From the NCBI GenBank assembly GCA_025667525.1, contig CM046877.1, positions 31,073,255 through 31,137,254 of the forward strand: a stretch of 64,000 nt of DNA, given 5' to 3'. The notes beneath the pieces were generated by a model. It worked only from the letters and a program-made list of their open reading frames with translations. It had not been told where the DNA came from and did no database searches. The DNA is from Glebionis coronaria. Taxonomy: Eukaryota; Streptophyta; Magnoliopsida; Asterales; Asteraceae. Both the position numbers and the translations under genes were made by a program. Within the stretch, counting starts at the first letter, position 1; each line of letters starts with the position of its first letter. Below, piece after piece: positions 1 to 12,222 of this stretch.

Positions 1-1
1 G

Positions 2-1387
2 ACAAAGTCATTGGCCAACAAGTTGTACCTGAAGAAGAAGTTGTATACATTCTACATGCCGTCTGGACGAAAGATTTCCGAGCATATAGATGAGTTCAAC
101 AAAATCGTTCTTGATTTAGCAAATATTGAGGTAAAATTCGAAGATGAAGATCTTGCTTTATTGTTACTCACGTCTTTACCAGCATCATACGAACACTTTG
201 TGGATACCTTGCTTTATGGACGGGAAGATTTGACTTTGAAGGACGTGATGGCCACACTAAATTCAAAGGAAATCAAAGAAAGGTTCAAGGCGAAGGGGGA
301 TGATGGTGAAGGGTTATATGTGAGGGGAAGAACTGATCGCAGGAATTCGCATCAGTCAAAAGGAAAGTCAAGATCGAAATCTCGAGGTGGAAGACTCAAA
401 TGCTTTATTTGCCAATCTGAGGAGCACTTGAGAAGAGACTGTCCGAAGAATAATCGCAAGAAGTCAAAAGATTACGTCAAGAAAGATGATCAACCAAGCT
501 CCAGTGGTTCGATTTACGATGATTCTGAGGAGATGATGGTGATGAGTGCAGAAAGACTGCAAGACTGGATCATGGATTCAGGAGGTTCATATCACATGTC
601 ACCCAGGTTAGATGTATTTTTTGATTTTCTGGAATGCGATGGGGGCATCGTACTGTTGGGCGACAACAGGGAGTGCAAGATCAAGGGTATTGGCAAGGTA
701 AAGGTACAACTGAAAGATGGATCAAGTTTTGTGTTACACAATGTCAGGTATATTCCTGAATTGAAAAGAAACTTGATATCACTGGGAACTCTTGAAAAAG
801 AGGGATATACCGTAAAATTGCAGTCGGGCAAAGTCAAGGTGATTAATGGTTCTAGGGTTATTATATCTCGAACCAGAAGGGAGAACTGTGTGTACTCTTT
901 GGATGGACATGCATTGGCCGGTGAGCTTAATGCTAGTGTTGAAGAAAAAGACATTCTTGTGCAGGTTTGGCATAAAAGACTGGGACATATCAGTGAGGCG
1001 GGACTACACGTGCTGGAAAAGCAGGGTTTGTTTGGCAAGAAGAGTCTAGGTAAGCTCGATTTTTATGAGAATTGTGTTCTGGGAAAGTCACATCGAGTCC
1101 GTTTCGGTGTAGGAAGGCACACTACTCAGGGAGTGATAAACTATGTTCATTCAGACTTATGGGGTCCGTCTCAGGTGGAATCATTGGGAGGTAAGAGGTA
1201 TTTCTTATCTATTGTCGATGATTATTCCAGAAGGGTATGGGTTTATGTTCTCAGGTTCAAACACGAAGCATTTGAGAAGTTCAAAGAGTGGAAACAGTTA
1301 GTAGAAAATCAGACTGGGAGGACGGTTAAGAAGCTTAGGACGGATAATGGTCTTGAGTTCTGTAACCGGGAGTTTAATCAGCTATGT
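2..1387 (+). pseudogene. Copia gag-protease-integrase, 5' part (interrupted)
   Basis: The open frame runs through the window start, so the methionine at 11 is not a real start. The first ~100 residues are the UBN2-type gag (capsid) region. A basic linker leads to a CCHC zinc knuckle, CFICQSEEHLRRDC (C-x2-C-x4-H-x4-C intact), near residue 131. An aspartic protease motif, MDSGGSYH, sits near residue 187. The GAG-pre-integrase HHCC region follows (WHKRLGHIS, then FYENC), where the first cysteine of the usual C-x2-C pair is Tyr (TAT, 1064-1066). Integrase begins with HSDLWGP and reaches TDNGLEF, giving the first two acidic residues. The frame ends artificially a few codons later where the gypsy LTR begins. 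Together with 12223-14576 it forms one pol gene. Confidence 0.93.
1383..1387. repeat. TSD (tatgt), left copy, of the Athila-like insertion
   Basis: The pentamer tatgt precedes the left LTR and is repeated at 12223-12227 after the right LTR. The Copia reading frame is continuous when one copy is kept, which confirms the duplication. Confidence 0.93.
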
Positions 1388-3057
1388 TAATGCTCAGTTT
1401 TTGCAATGGGTTCTAGAATCGTCTCGGTATCTCCTCGAATTGATCTCGGCTCTAAGTGGGATGATTTGTTCTTGGTTAATAAAAAGGTGTTGGTTTGTTT
1501 ATCTATTGTAAACTAATAACAATTAATTAAGTGTCGAAGAGAAAACTTAAAGCTTTAAAAGATTAAACTAAAAGACGAGCTTAAAAATAAAATGTTTGAA
1601 AAATGTTAAAGATTATACTAGAAAAATAAATGGACATTCAATAAAAACTAACACTTGGAAAACTTTGTGAAAAATAAGAACTTAATTGGAAACTACTAAA
1701 AGAAAGTAAGAACGGAGAATAGCAAAACAACTCAATCGGAATAACCAAAAAAAATGGGTGTAATCGGTATGTATTCCGATCGAAAGATCGGAATGTTGAG
1801 AATCTATACTGATCGGAATATGGAAAAGTAGGCAGCAATCGGATACTCTAAGCTATGCAGATCGGAATGTCCTAAAACTTGTTACAATCGGAATGTTTGA
1901 AAATTAGACTAATCGGAATATGTTGAAAAAGGGGCAAATCGGAATACATGAAATGAAACCGGTCGGAATACTCTAAACCCTTTTCCGATCTGAAGATCGG
2001 AATAGAGGGTGCTGTTTGGTCGGAATATCCGATCGGAAAAGGGCTTTGCCCTTTCCGAAAATGGTGCAAATTCGAATGGAAAACAAAGGAAATAAGCTTA
2101 TGGAATAAGCTAACTCCCAAAACTAGCTCGAATCCAACAATAAGCTGATCAAATAAGCACTAAGAACAAATTTTCTAAACTCAAAATAAACAACTTATAA
2201 ATCGAATTAATTAAAAGATGAACTTTTAATAAAAACTTTCAAAAGTAAATAAGCTAAATCAACAAATAAGCCAATAAGAACAAGGATCTCAAAGCTTATT
2301 TGTGTATAAACTTAAGGAAACATAAAAGAAATCAACTTTTTAAGCACAAATCATTGATGAACAACACGGATCATACGAGATTTGTACCAAAATCAATCAA
2401 AATCAAAGAAAGGAAGGATGAGATTAAAGATTAAAAGCTAAAAACTTGAACTTGATTAATGAAAGATAATACAAAAGTTTGATCTTGAAAGAGAAAAAGA
2501 TGAAATCTAGTGAGAGAAAGTTTAGAACTTTCTCTTTCTAAAACTAAAAACTACCTAAAGACTCAGTGTGTGAAATTTGTGAAGTGAAGTCCTATAAATA
2601 GGCAAGTCTTGTGGGCTTTGTGAATGGGCTTGGTTGTGGGCTTCTTTTCTTCTTCCTTCTTTAGTCTTCTCGTCTCTTTAAACGTTTCCGACTTTGGATT
2701 TTTGAGAAGTGTCGGTGAATAATTCCAACTCGTCTTATAATATTTTATTTAATAGACTCGAGTTCTTTGACATATATGAATCTTCCATCTTTGGCTCTAT
2801 TCTTCGATAAATCTTCAAATAGGCACAATGACTTCAAATCTTTTGCATCTCTTGGACAATAGACTTCGTCTTGAGTCTTTTTCCTCGATAAAACCCGTGC
2901 AATCCCATGTTTTCTTCAATATTCATCCGGTTGACTCTGAAAACACAATAAACACAAAAACCACGCATAATTCCAAACAAATGATATTAAATACGTGTTT
3001 TGGTCTTGTTTTAGCCAAAAATAAGTGGTAAAAGGATGGGTGTTTTCACACCTATCA
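1388..3057 (-). repeat. 3' LTR of the Athila-like element
   Basis: 1670 bp, matching 10554-12222 almost base for base. On the plus strand it runs from taatgctcag to cacacctatca, so in element orientation it starts TG and ends TTA rather than the usual CA. It contains a dense series of TCGGAAT motifs at about 1736-2040, and ctataaata at 2592-2600 in a position suitable for a core promoter, although its orientation is ambiguous. The short ORFs inside it on either strand have no recognisable domain. Confidence 0.93.
1736..2040. repeat. Interspersed TCGGAAT / ATTCCGA motif array in the LTR
   Basis: About a dozen copies of TCGGAAT or close variants lie in ~300 bp, spaced irregularly by roughly 15-40 bp, with a few in inverted form (attccgatcgaaagatcgg). 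The array is present in the other LTR at 10899-11225. It lies about 550-860 bp upstream, in element orientation, of nothing coding, so it is a candidate cis-regulatory array. Function is unknown. Confidence 0.75.
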
Positions 3058-3073
3058 AATCCCCTATACTTAA
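3058..3073 (-). other. Polypurine tract of the Athila-like element
   Basis: On the minus strand ttaagtatagggga lies immediately inside the 3' LTR boundary, where plus-strand DNA synthesis is primed. The same 14-mer and near copies recur upstream at 4582-4595, 4637-4650 and 4855-4870. Confidence 0.8.
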
Positions 3074-4961
3074 CCATTGCCATGCCCTCATGCAATGCTT
3101 AGTGACAAAGCACATTTACACTTTTCTCATAATCAATCAACCTTGGCCTTATTAATATACTACTAAACAAAAATGAAAGTACTAAGAGGAACTAAAACTT
3201 TAAAGTAAACAAAAGGATGGAAATAACTTGCAAAGAGATCAAGGACTTACATTAGGGCTTTGGTGCTGCGAAGATTTATCACCCTCAAGTTTCACGTTCC
3301 CCAAACTAAGCTTAAAAACGAGATCATTGTTATTATAAGTTAGCAAATCAAACACTTACACACATGGCTTAATTAAATGCTTAAACTCCCTTATTCCTAG
3401 GTGTATCTCTTATATTTTATTTTTGTCTTAGAATGATCATGAAGATGCATTTTGGACTTATTTCGTTAGTTTATTTAGGCTGAAAGCAAAGTAGGACGAT
3501 TTGATCAATAGTTAGCTAAAGGACAAAATCTCTTAAAACTGCTTCTCGGGATATCAAAAAGTTCATATCTTGGCATAACTTGGTTCACGATTTGAGACCT
3601 TTCTCGGGCCGATATTTGGCATGTACTTCATACTTCATATCTTGAGAGACGTTCTTGAGATAATGGTCTTCTCATCGTAATAGAGTTTCTTCACTTGGAG
3701 ACTTTTGAGGGGTACTCCAACTTTGTTGACCATGACTTCATGATTATTTCTTCAATCTCTAATTGGGATTTTGAGATACAACGATCCGCCTCCTTTTCGG
3801 ACTTGTATCTATTTATCCTCATACCTTGTTAGGGTCTTTTCGGATAGACTTCTCCATGATCTTTATGGGAGTTGATTGCTTTTCGTCGTGTGTCTTGATC
3901 CTTCATATTGATTTTAGGAATAATGCTTTTCACATCACTTTGGATCTTCAGCAATAAAATGGAATCCTCATGCCTTGTTAGGGCCTTTTCGGATTCGCCA
4001 ATCTTCGCGCCCCGCTTCATAAGTTATGCCTTGGCTATGAACTTTTATCATTACCGAGCAACTTTTAAACGATCTTGGGCTAGAAGCTAAGTAACTTTTC
4101 AAATCGTACGACCTTACTTATTGCTAATAAATTATTAGCAAGTGATGGGAGAATAGGCAAATAATTACACCAAGTGAGCTTGCGCAAGAATACCGACTTA
4201 TAATTGACTCTATCATTTCTCGTTCTCCACAATTTAAAATCTCAAGTAATGAGACTCGTGGATACTTAGCCTAATAAACCAATTAAGGTCTACATGGTTA
4301 AGGATACTAGCTAGAATAAACTTGAATAAGTCTATTCGGGTTGAGTCAAAATAATCGCAACGGGCCTAATATGTCAAAGACTTCTAAACTAGCCACACCA
4401 CTTTATTAATATTTTTGACTTTATTACGGGATATATACATATGAAAGCAACGAGAAAAATTTAAAAATTACGACTAAATGGCCAAAGTTAATTAAAAATT
4501 TGAAAAATGTTGAAAAAGATGATTTTCCGGTTAAATGAAGGCATTTCATGGAAAAGTCTACTTAAAACTTCGATAGAAGTCTCCCCTATACTTAAGATAA
4601 ACATTGTCCTCAATGTTTAAGCATGTGGGAAAAATCTCCCCTACACTTATGACATTGTGCACGTTGGTTAAATCAAGTTAAGGAAGAGACGACTAAAGTG
4701 TTTAATTTCAAATGTGAGTATGAAGAAAATTGAATCACGATAGTTGAGAGATAGAACCAGATTTCGGATAACACGGGAGCACGGTTCTTCAAAGGTTCCA
4801 AGAGTGCATTCATCCCTGTAATCACATGCACACAAAAACAAACACCTATACAGGTCCCCCTACACTTAGGAGGTTAAAACATAAAAGGATAGATACTCGG
4901 GCTGCCTCCCGAGGAGCGCTTGTTTTTTATAACCGAGTCACGAGCCTGACTCGACCCAAAA
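3074..4961 (-). other. Non-coding 3' region between pol and the 3' LTR of the Athila-like element
   Basis: About 1.9 kb with no ORF of meaningful length on either strand. Athila elements can carry an env-like frame here; none is visible. It contains three extra polypurine-tract-like sequences and two copies of a ccttgttagggycttttcgga-like phrase near 3825 and 3977, suggesting local duplication. Confidence 0.7.
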
Positions 4962-7900
4962 TTAGTTCATGGGGAACGTGGTGAGGGATGGAATCATCTC
5001 CTGAGAGATGTCCTCACCAAAGTACAGCTTTAGAAGCTGGCCATTCACTTTGAAATTGGGCCCATTTGGCTGAGAAAGCTCAATGGTCCCATATGGAAAG
5101 ACTTTGGCGGCGGTGAATGGACCAGACCAGCGGCTCTTCAACTTGCCAGAGAAGATCTTCAACCGAGAGTTAAAAAGTAAGACTTGATCACCAACGTGGA
5201 ACTCTCGGTTCTTGATTTTTGCGTCATGAAGGATCTTCGTCTTCTCTTTGTAGATCAGCGAGTTCTCCTAAGCTTCATTCCTCAGTTTGTTGAGCTCGTT
5301 GAGTTGAATCTTGCGATGATCACCGGCTTTGTTAATGTCGAAGTTAGCCCACTTCAAGGCCCAGTGCGCCTTATGTTACAGCTCGATGGGAAGGTGGCAT
5401 GCTTTCCCGTACACAAGACGATACGGTGTACAATCGATCGGGGTCTTATAAGCAGTACGAAAAGCCCACAGAGCATCATCTAACTTATCGGCCCACGCGA
5501 CACGATGCTCTCCCACAGTACGCTCCAAAATTTGCTTCAATCCACGGTTGGATATCTCGGCTTGCCCATTGGTTTGGGGATGATAGGCGGTGGAAAGACG
5601 GTGATTGACACCGTACTTAGCCATGACTCTTGCAAATTGATCGTTGCAAAAATGAGTCCCGCGGTCACTGATAATAGCACGAGGAACGCCGAATCTAGCG
5701 AACAACGATTTCAAAAAGTTACAAACCACCCTTGCATCATTAGTAGGTAAAGCTTTGGCTTCAACCCACTTTGAAACGTAGTCAACGGCTACAAGGATGT
5801 ATTTGTTTCCTTTAGATGAAGGGAATGGCCCCATAAAGTCGATACCCCAAACATCAAAGATTTCACATTCTTGTATGAAATTTTGAGGCATCTCGTCTTT
5901 ATGAGTGATCTTGCCTTGTTTTTGGCAAGCATCACAATGTTTAACCATATTGTGAGCGTCACGATATATGGTGGGCCAATAAAATCCCGAATCAAACACT
6001 TTTTTGGCGGTGTAGTTGGGACCAAAGTGACCACCAGTGGGTCCTTTGTGGCAAGCATCAAGGATTTCTAAAGCTGCCGGTCCATCAACACATCGCCGAA
6101 TAATCAAGTCAGCACATTGTTTGAATAGATACGGGTCATCCCAAAAGTAAGTCTTAATGTCGTTAAAGAACTTCTTTTTTTTCTGGGATGTTAACCCGTC
6201 AACGAGAATTCCACCCGCCAAGTAGTTTGCAATGTCCGTAAACCACGGGGTTTCATCAGCAGTCGAGTTGATAGACATTAAGGTCTCCAAGGGAAAAGAA
6301 TCATTGATTTCTTTGTTCGGATGATCCCCCTGGTAAGGATCCTCAAGTCTACTGAGATGATCCGCGGCTAGGTTTTCAGCTCCTTTTTTATCGCGAATTT
6401 CGATTTTAAATTCTTGGAGTAGCAAAACCCAGCGAAGAAGTCTTGGTTTGGATTCTTGCTTTGTCAACAAGTACTTCAGCGCGGAATGATCGGTGTAAAC
6501 GATTGTGGTGGAAAGGACAAGATAGGGGCGGAATTTTTCAAAGGCATAGACAACAGCTAAAAGCTCTTTTTCGGTTGTCGTATAATGCAATTGGGCCCCC
6601 GTCATTGTCTTGCTAGCGTAATGGATTGGTTGGAAGTGTTTGTTCACTCTTTGTCCCAGAATCGCACCAATAGCAAAGTCACTAGCATCGCACATCAACT
6701 CGAAAGGCAGCTCCCAATTCGGGGTAACCAAGACGGGTGCCTTAGTTAGCTTATCCTTAAGCGAGTTGAAGGCTTCAAGACACTCTTTGGAAAAGATAAA
6801 AGGAGTATCTTTTTCCAAGAGGTGGGTCATCGGGCGAGCGATTTGAGAAAAATCTTTGATGAATCGACGGTAGAAGCCCGTATGACCCAGAAAACTTCTC
6901 ACACCCTTCACGGTTGAAGGTGGGGGCAACTTAGCGATAACATCGACTTTAGCACGGTCTACTTCAAGACCGGCTTTGGAAATCTTGTGTCCTAGCACGA
7001 TGCCTTCTTTTACCATAAAATGGCATTTTTCCCAATTCAGAACAAGGCGAGTGTCTTCGCACCGCTTAAGCATACGTTCCAAATTGGCAAGGCAAGAAGA
7101 GAAGGAATCCCCGAAGACCGAGAAATCATCAATGAAGACTTCCATGGTTTGTTCAACCATGTCATGGAAGATAGCTAACATGCACCTTTGGAAAGTCCCG
7201 GGGGCATTGCATAAGCCAAAAGGCATTCTTTTGTAAGCAAATGTGCCATAGGGACAAGTGAATGTTGTCTTCTCTTGATCTTGGGGATCGATGGGTATTT
7301 GGAAATAACTCGAGAAACCATCAAGAAAGCAGTAATATTCATTACCCGCTAAACGTTCAAGCATTTGGTCCATAAAAGGTAGAGGGAAATGATCCTTTCT
7401 CGTGGCATCATTGAGTTTGCGGTAGTCTATACAAACTCTCCACCCAGTAACGAGACGAGTGGAAATCAACTCGTTGTGTTCATTGGGAACAACGGTTATT
7501 CCGCCCTTCTTGGGCACACAATGGACAGGACTAACCCATGGTGAATCCGAAATAGGGTAAATCATACCCGCATCAAGAAGTTTGATAACCTCCGTTTTGA
7601 TGACTTCATGGATTTTTGGATTCACCCTTCGTTGGCTTTGAATTGTGGGCTTAAAGTCGTCCTCCATGAGAATTTTGTGTGTGCAGAAGTGAGGATCAAT
7701 TCCGCGAATGTCGGAGATTTTCCAAGCGATTGCCTTCTTATGATCTTTAAGCACGGCGATGAGGCGAGTTTTCTCGTCATCTTTCAAATCCTTTGCGATG
7801 ATGACGGGCGACTTCTTCTCTTCTTCAAGGAACACATACTCGAGATGGGGCGGCAACTCCTTAAGTTCTAAATCCGGAGGATTTTCGACGGGAGGCGTAT

Positions 7901-10340
7901 TCAAAGTCAGCGTATCGATAGCAATAACCGTGGGAGATGGTGGAGAAAGGTTGTCTTCGTTGAGAAGGTTATCAAAGAAATGCATATCTTCATTCCCATC
8001 GGTGGGAGAATCATCATTAGCTAAGTTCACATCTCCCATGGTGGCTTCAAGATTGTTCCAAAACAAATCACTTTCTCCAAATAGAGACAGTGATGAATCA
8101 ATAGAGGAAACGGTTTCAACATTGGGAAGAGAGGTAGGAATACTTTTGCAAGCATTTTGGAAGTGTTCTTCACAAGCCTCATCAAGAACGTCAATACAAT
8201 TAACACTCTCGTTGGAATAAGGTTGTTTAGACAACTTTCCCATGTTGAAAACGATTTTATCGTCACCCACTCTCATGATAAGCTCACCGGCTTCAACATC
8301 GATGAGAGTGCGACCGGTCCTCAGGAATGGACGACCCACGATCAAGGGAACACGAGGGTCCATCTCGTAGTCGACGACGACGAAATCGGCAGGAAAAGTG
8401 AATTTGTCGACTCCTACAAAGACGTCTTCGGCTATCCCCACTGGATAAGCAACCGTACGGTTGGCTAAGGAGATATTGAAATTCAGTTGTTTAAACATTT
8501 TAAGAAAGTTTGAAACCTGAATATCGTTCTTGCTTTTGAGATTCTCTTTCCTCAACCTAGATGGATAAGGTATATTGGAAGAAGAGGAAGGCTTTAGGAT
8601 AATAGGATCACTCACATCCTTGGGTGGAGGAGGGGTAGAAGTAAGAGGTGGGGAAAGCGAAGGTTGGGGAATAGGAGCAGGTGACTCGTTCTCCTGAGTC
8701 ACAACCACCGGTGGAGGTATAGGAAGCTCGGGTTCCTTGGTACCTTTGCCACTACGAGTGGTGATTGCTTTCATCTCCCCTCTTGGATTCGCAACGGTGT
8801 TACTCGGAAGAGTACCCGAAGAAGAGGGTTGATTACCGTGGAAGAAACTAGCCATCATGTTTCTTAAGTCATTCGTTTGACTGTCCATAGTATTTCTCAT
8901 ATCAGCTCTTAGATCGTTCCCTTGTTTCATCAGGTCGGCTTTCAAGTTGCGCACTTCCTGTTGAAGATTTTCCACGATCACATCGTTAGTTCTCATGTAG
9001 GTCTGCACTTCTTGGTGTAAAGCGTTGGGTTGGTTGGGAGGAGCATTGTATGCGGGTGGTTGATAAGCAGGTTGTTGGTAAACTTGGTTGTTTCTTTGAG
9101 GTGGTTGTTGCTGTTTGTGAGGGGGTATGTACGGTCCACGAGATTGTTGTTGTTGTTGAGGAGGGCGGTTGAGGTTTTGTTGTTGGTTTGGGTTGTGAGG
9201 AGTAGAACCAGTTGGTGAGAGATAGTTGTTGGAGCGGTAGCTAAGCAGGTTACGGTCACCTTGAGGTCTAGCTTGATAAGCAGGTTGAGGATAGGTGCCG
9301 TATGCTGCATTCACATTCTCAGAAGGGTAGTCTTGGGTGGCAGTACAAGTGGTGTAAGAGTGAGGAACCCCGCATATCTTGAATGGTTGGCTAACAGCAT
9401 TGACTTGAGCGTCTTTAGCGGTTCTAGCGTTGATGCTGTTGGTGTTGCTGGCGGTTTGGGTAGCAAGCGATTCAAGAAGCGTAGTGATTTTGTCAAGTCG
9501 CTTATCGCTATCACTAGTACTAGCACTAGCAACATTGGTCTGAACACTCTTGGTTTGCACACGAGACTTATTCTCAATGATATCCCAAGCAGCATTGGAA
9601 GTCTTAGCTAAAAGATTACCCCCCGAGGCACTGTTTAGTGAATCTTGGTCATTCATGCTTAAACCATTGTAAAAAGTGTTAATTTGGTGCACTTTGGTAA
9701 AACCATGTTGTGGGCATTTTCTTAAAAGATCTTTGAAACGGTCCCAAGATTCACTAAACGACTCATCGTACTTTTGTTCAAAGTTGATAATTTCATTCCG
9801 CAAAGCGGTAGTACGAGAGGGTGGGAAAAAGTAATTGATAAACTTGGTTTCCAAATCCGTCCACGAAAGAATACTCTGTGGCGGTTCCTTAGCAAGTCAA
9901 TGCCGGGCTTGTCCCTCTAAAGAAAAGGGAAAAAGTTGTAGACAGATTACCTCTTGTGGAACACCATTGAATTTGACCGTATTGGTGAGTTGCAAGAATC
10001 TCTTGATGTGGTCATGTGGATCATCAATGGTACGCCCCAAGAATGGTTGAGCAGAGACCATCTGGATAAAGCCTGATTTGAGCTCAAAGTTGTTGGCTGC
10101 AAACGCTGGTATAACAATTGGATCAGTGTTGCCATCTACATGGGCTTGCAGCAGTTCAATCATCGGACGATTATCCGGTAGAGGCTCATTGTGGTTGTTA
10201 TTATTCATGTTGTTGAAAGGTGGGTTGTTGTTGTTATTATTGTTGTTTGGAGGTGGTATGTTGTTGTTGTTTTGTACACCGGCCATGTCTAAGTGATCGA
10301 GAGGCTCGGGCTCTTGATAAGACGTGGATCGAGTGCGCAT
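4962..10340 (-). pseudogene. Athila-like gag-pol polyprotein, one frame with three nonsense codons and a protease deletion
   Basis: A single frame extends 1793 codons from ATG at 10340 to a stop at 4962. The gag (Retrotrans_gag) region is ~10250-9700, with an Asn-rich N-terminus and a Pro/Gln-rich linker near 9300-9000. Protease homology near 8480-8230 keeps only its C-terminal half ([15 protein letters not shown]); the DLGAS-type active-site segment is missing. RT spans ~7600-6950 ([25 protein letters not shown] with the Asp pair at 7125-7130). RNase H spans ~6720-6400 ([28 protein letters not shown]). Integrase spans ~6080-5380 (CDACQK zinc pair, [27 protein letters not shown]). Nonsense codons are TGA 9897-9899, TAA 5376-5378 and TAG 5268-5270. 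No frameshift was noticed. The product would have replicated the element; it is now inactive. Confidence 0.92.
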
Positions 10341-10532
10341 ACACTTGCAAAAGAACTAACAAGAGAAAAACAAAGCAAAAATATTTTTGGTTTTTTATGT
10401 TTTTTACTTTTTAGGATTTTTGAAATTTTATATTTTTTTGTGTTTTTGAAAATTTTTATGAAAAAGTAACGTTCACGGGGAACGGATCCCAAAATCCAAG
10501 TTCTCACAAAAAACTTTTGATCTTAACGAGAA
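10341..10532 (-). other. Untranslated leader of the Athila-like element
   Basis: 190 bp between the primer site and the gag ATG at 10340. It is AT-rich with several poly-T runs on the plus strand. No other feature is seen. Confidence 0.6.
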
Positions 10533-10550
10533 GAGCCGGCAGCGGCGCCA
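10533..10550 (-). other. tRNA primer-binding site of the Athila-like element
   Basis: On the minus strand TGGCGCCGCTGCCGGCTC lies three bases after the 5' LTR end. TGGCGCCGTTGCC-type primer sites are typical of Athila/Tat gypsy elements. The site fixes the element's orientation. Confidence 0.85.
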
Positions 10551-10553
10551 TTT

Positions 10554-12222
10554 TAATGCTCAGTTTTTGCAATGGGTTCTAGAATCGTCTCGGTATCTCC
10601 TCGAATTGATCTCGGCTCTAAGTGGGATGATTTGTTCTTGGTTAATGAAAAGGTGTTGGTTTGTTTATCTATTGTAAACTAATAACAATTAATTAAGTGT
10701 CGAAGAGAAAACTTAAAGCGTTAAAAGATTAAACTAAAAGACGAGCTTAAAAATAAAAGTTTGAAATATGTTAAAGATTATACTAGAAAAATAAATGGAC
10801 ATTCAATAAAAACTAACACTTGGAAAACTTTGTGAAAAATAAGAACTTAATTGGAAACTACTAAAAGAAAGTAAGAACGGAGAATAGCAAAACAACTCAA
10901 TCGGAATAACCAAAAAAATGGGTGTAATCGGAATGTATTCCGATCGAAAGATCGGAATGTTGAGAATCTATACTGATCGGAATATGGAAAAGTAGGCAGC
11001 AATCGGAATACTCTAAGCTATGCAGATCGGAATGTCCTAAAACTTGTTACAATCGGAATGTTTGAAAATTAGACTAATCGGAATATGTTGAAAAATGGGC
11101 AAATCGGAATACATGAAATGAAACCGGTCGGAATACTCTAAACCCTTTTCCGATCTGAAGATCGGAATAGAGGGTGCTGTTTGGTCGGAATATCTGATCG
11201 GAAAAGGGCTTTGCCCTTTCCGAAAATGGTGCAAATTCGAATGGAAAGCAAAGGAAATAAGCTTATGGAATAAGCTAACTCCCAAAACTAGCTCGAATCC
11301 AACAATAAGCTGATCAAATAAGCACTAAGAACAACTTTTCTAAACTCAAAATAAACAACTTATAAATCGAATTAATTAAAAGATGAACTTTTCATAAAAA
11401 CTTTCAAAAGTAAATAAGCTAAATCAACAAATAAGCCAATAAGAACAAGGACCTCAAAGCTTATTTGTGTATAAACTTAAGGAAACATAAAAGAAATCAA
11501 CTTTTTAAGCACAAATCATTGATGAACAACACGGATCATACGAGATTTGTACCAAAATCAATCAAAATCAAAGAAAGGAAGGATGAGATTAAAGATTAAA
11601 AGCTAAAAACTTGAACTTGATTAATGAAAGATAATACAAAAGTTTGATCTTGAAAGAGAAAAAGATGAAATCTAGTGAGAGAAAGTTTAGAACTTTCTCT
11701 CTCTAAAACTAAAAACTACCTAAAGACTCAGTGTGTGAAATTTGTGAAGTGAAGTCCTATAAATAGGCAAGTCTTGTGGGCTTTGTGAATGGGCTTGGTT
11801 TTGGGCTTCTTTTCTTCTTCCTTCTTTAGTCTTCTCATCTCTTTAAACGTTTCCGACTTTGGATTTTTGAGAAGTGTCGGTGAATAATTCCAACTCGTCT
11901 TATAATCTTTTATTTAATAGACTCGAGTTTTTCGACATATATGAATCTTCCATCTTTGGCTCTATTCTTCGATAAATCTTCAAATAGGCACAATGACTTC
12001 AAATCTTTTGCATCTCTTGGACAATAGACTTCGTCTTGAGTCTTTTTCCTCGATAAAACCCGTGCAATCCCATGTTTTCTTCAATATTCATCCGGTTGTC
12101 TCTGAAAACACAATAAACACAAAAACCACGCATAATTCCAAACAAATGATATTAAATACGTGTTTTGGTCTTGTTTTAGCCAGAAATAAGTGGTAAAAGG
12201 ATGGGTGTTTTCACACCTATCA
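10554..12222 (-). repeat. 5' LTR of the Athila-like element
   Basis: 1669 bp, the partner of 1388-3057, beside the primer site and therefore the 5' LTR. It carries the same TCGGAAT motif array at 10899-11225 and the same ctataaata. Differences from the other copy are scattered substitutions and a few 1-bp indels. Confidence 0.93.

Larger units (their letters stand above)
1388..12222 (-). mobile_element. Athila-like Ty3/gypsy LTR retrotransposon inserted in the Copia integrase
   Basis: Full-length element of 10,835 bp in minus orientation. The 5' LTR is 10554-12222 and the 3' LTR 1388-3057, with a primer-binding site at 10533-10550, gag-pol from 10340 to 4962, and a polypurine tract beside 3058. 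It is flanked by the 5-bp duplication tatgt. Pol order is protease, RT, RNase H, integrase (Ty3/gypsy). Integrase motifs ([19 protein letters not shown]) and the TGGCGCC-type primer site fit the Athila/Tat group of non-chromoviral gypsy elements. No env-like ORF is seen in the 1.9 kb between pol and the 3' LTR. By eye about 21 differences separate the two ~1.67-kb LTRs (near 98.7% identity), so the insertion is fairly recent. Confidence 0.93.

Noticed and set aside
3074..4961. Env-like gene expected in some Athila elements
   Set aside because: No ORF, signal peptide or membrane segment is present on the minus strand here.
7759..8220. 153-residue plus-strand ORF and many neighbours between 5184 and 10414
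   Set aside because: Antisense shadows of the Athila-like gag-pol.
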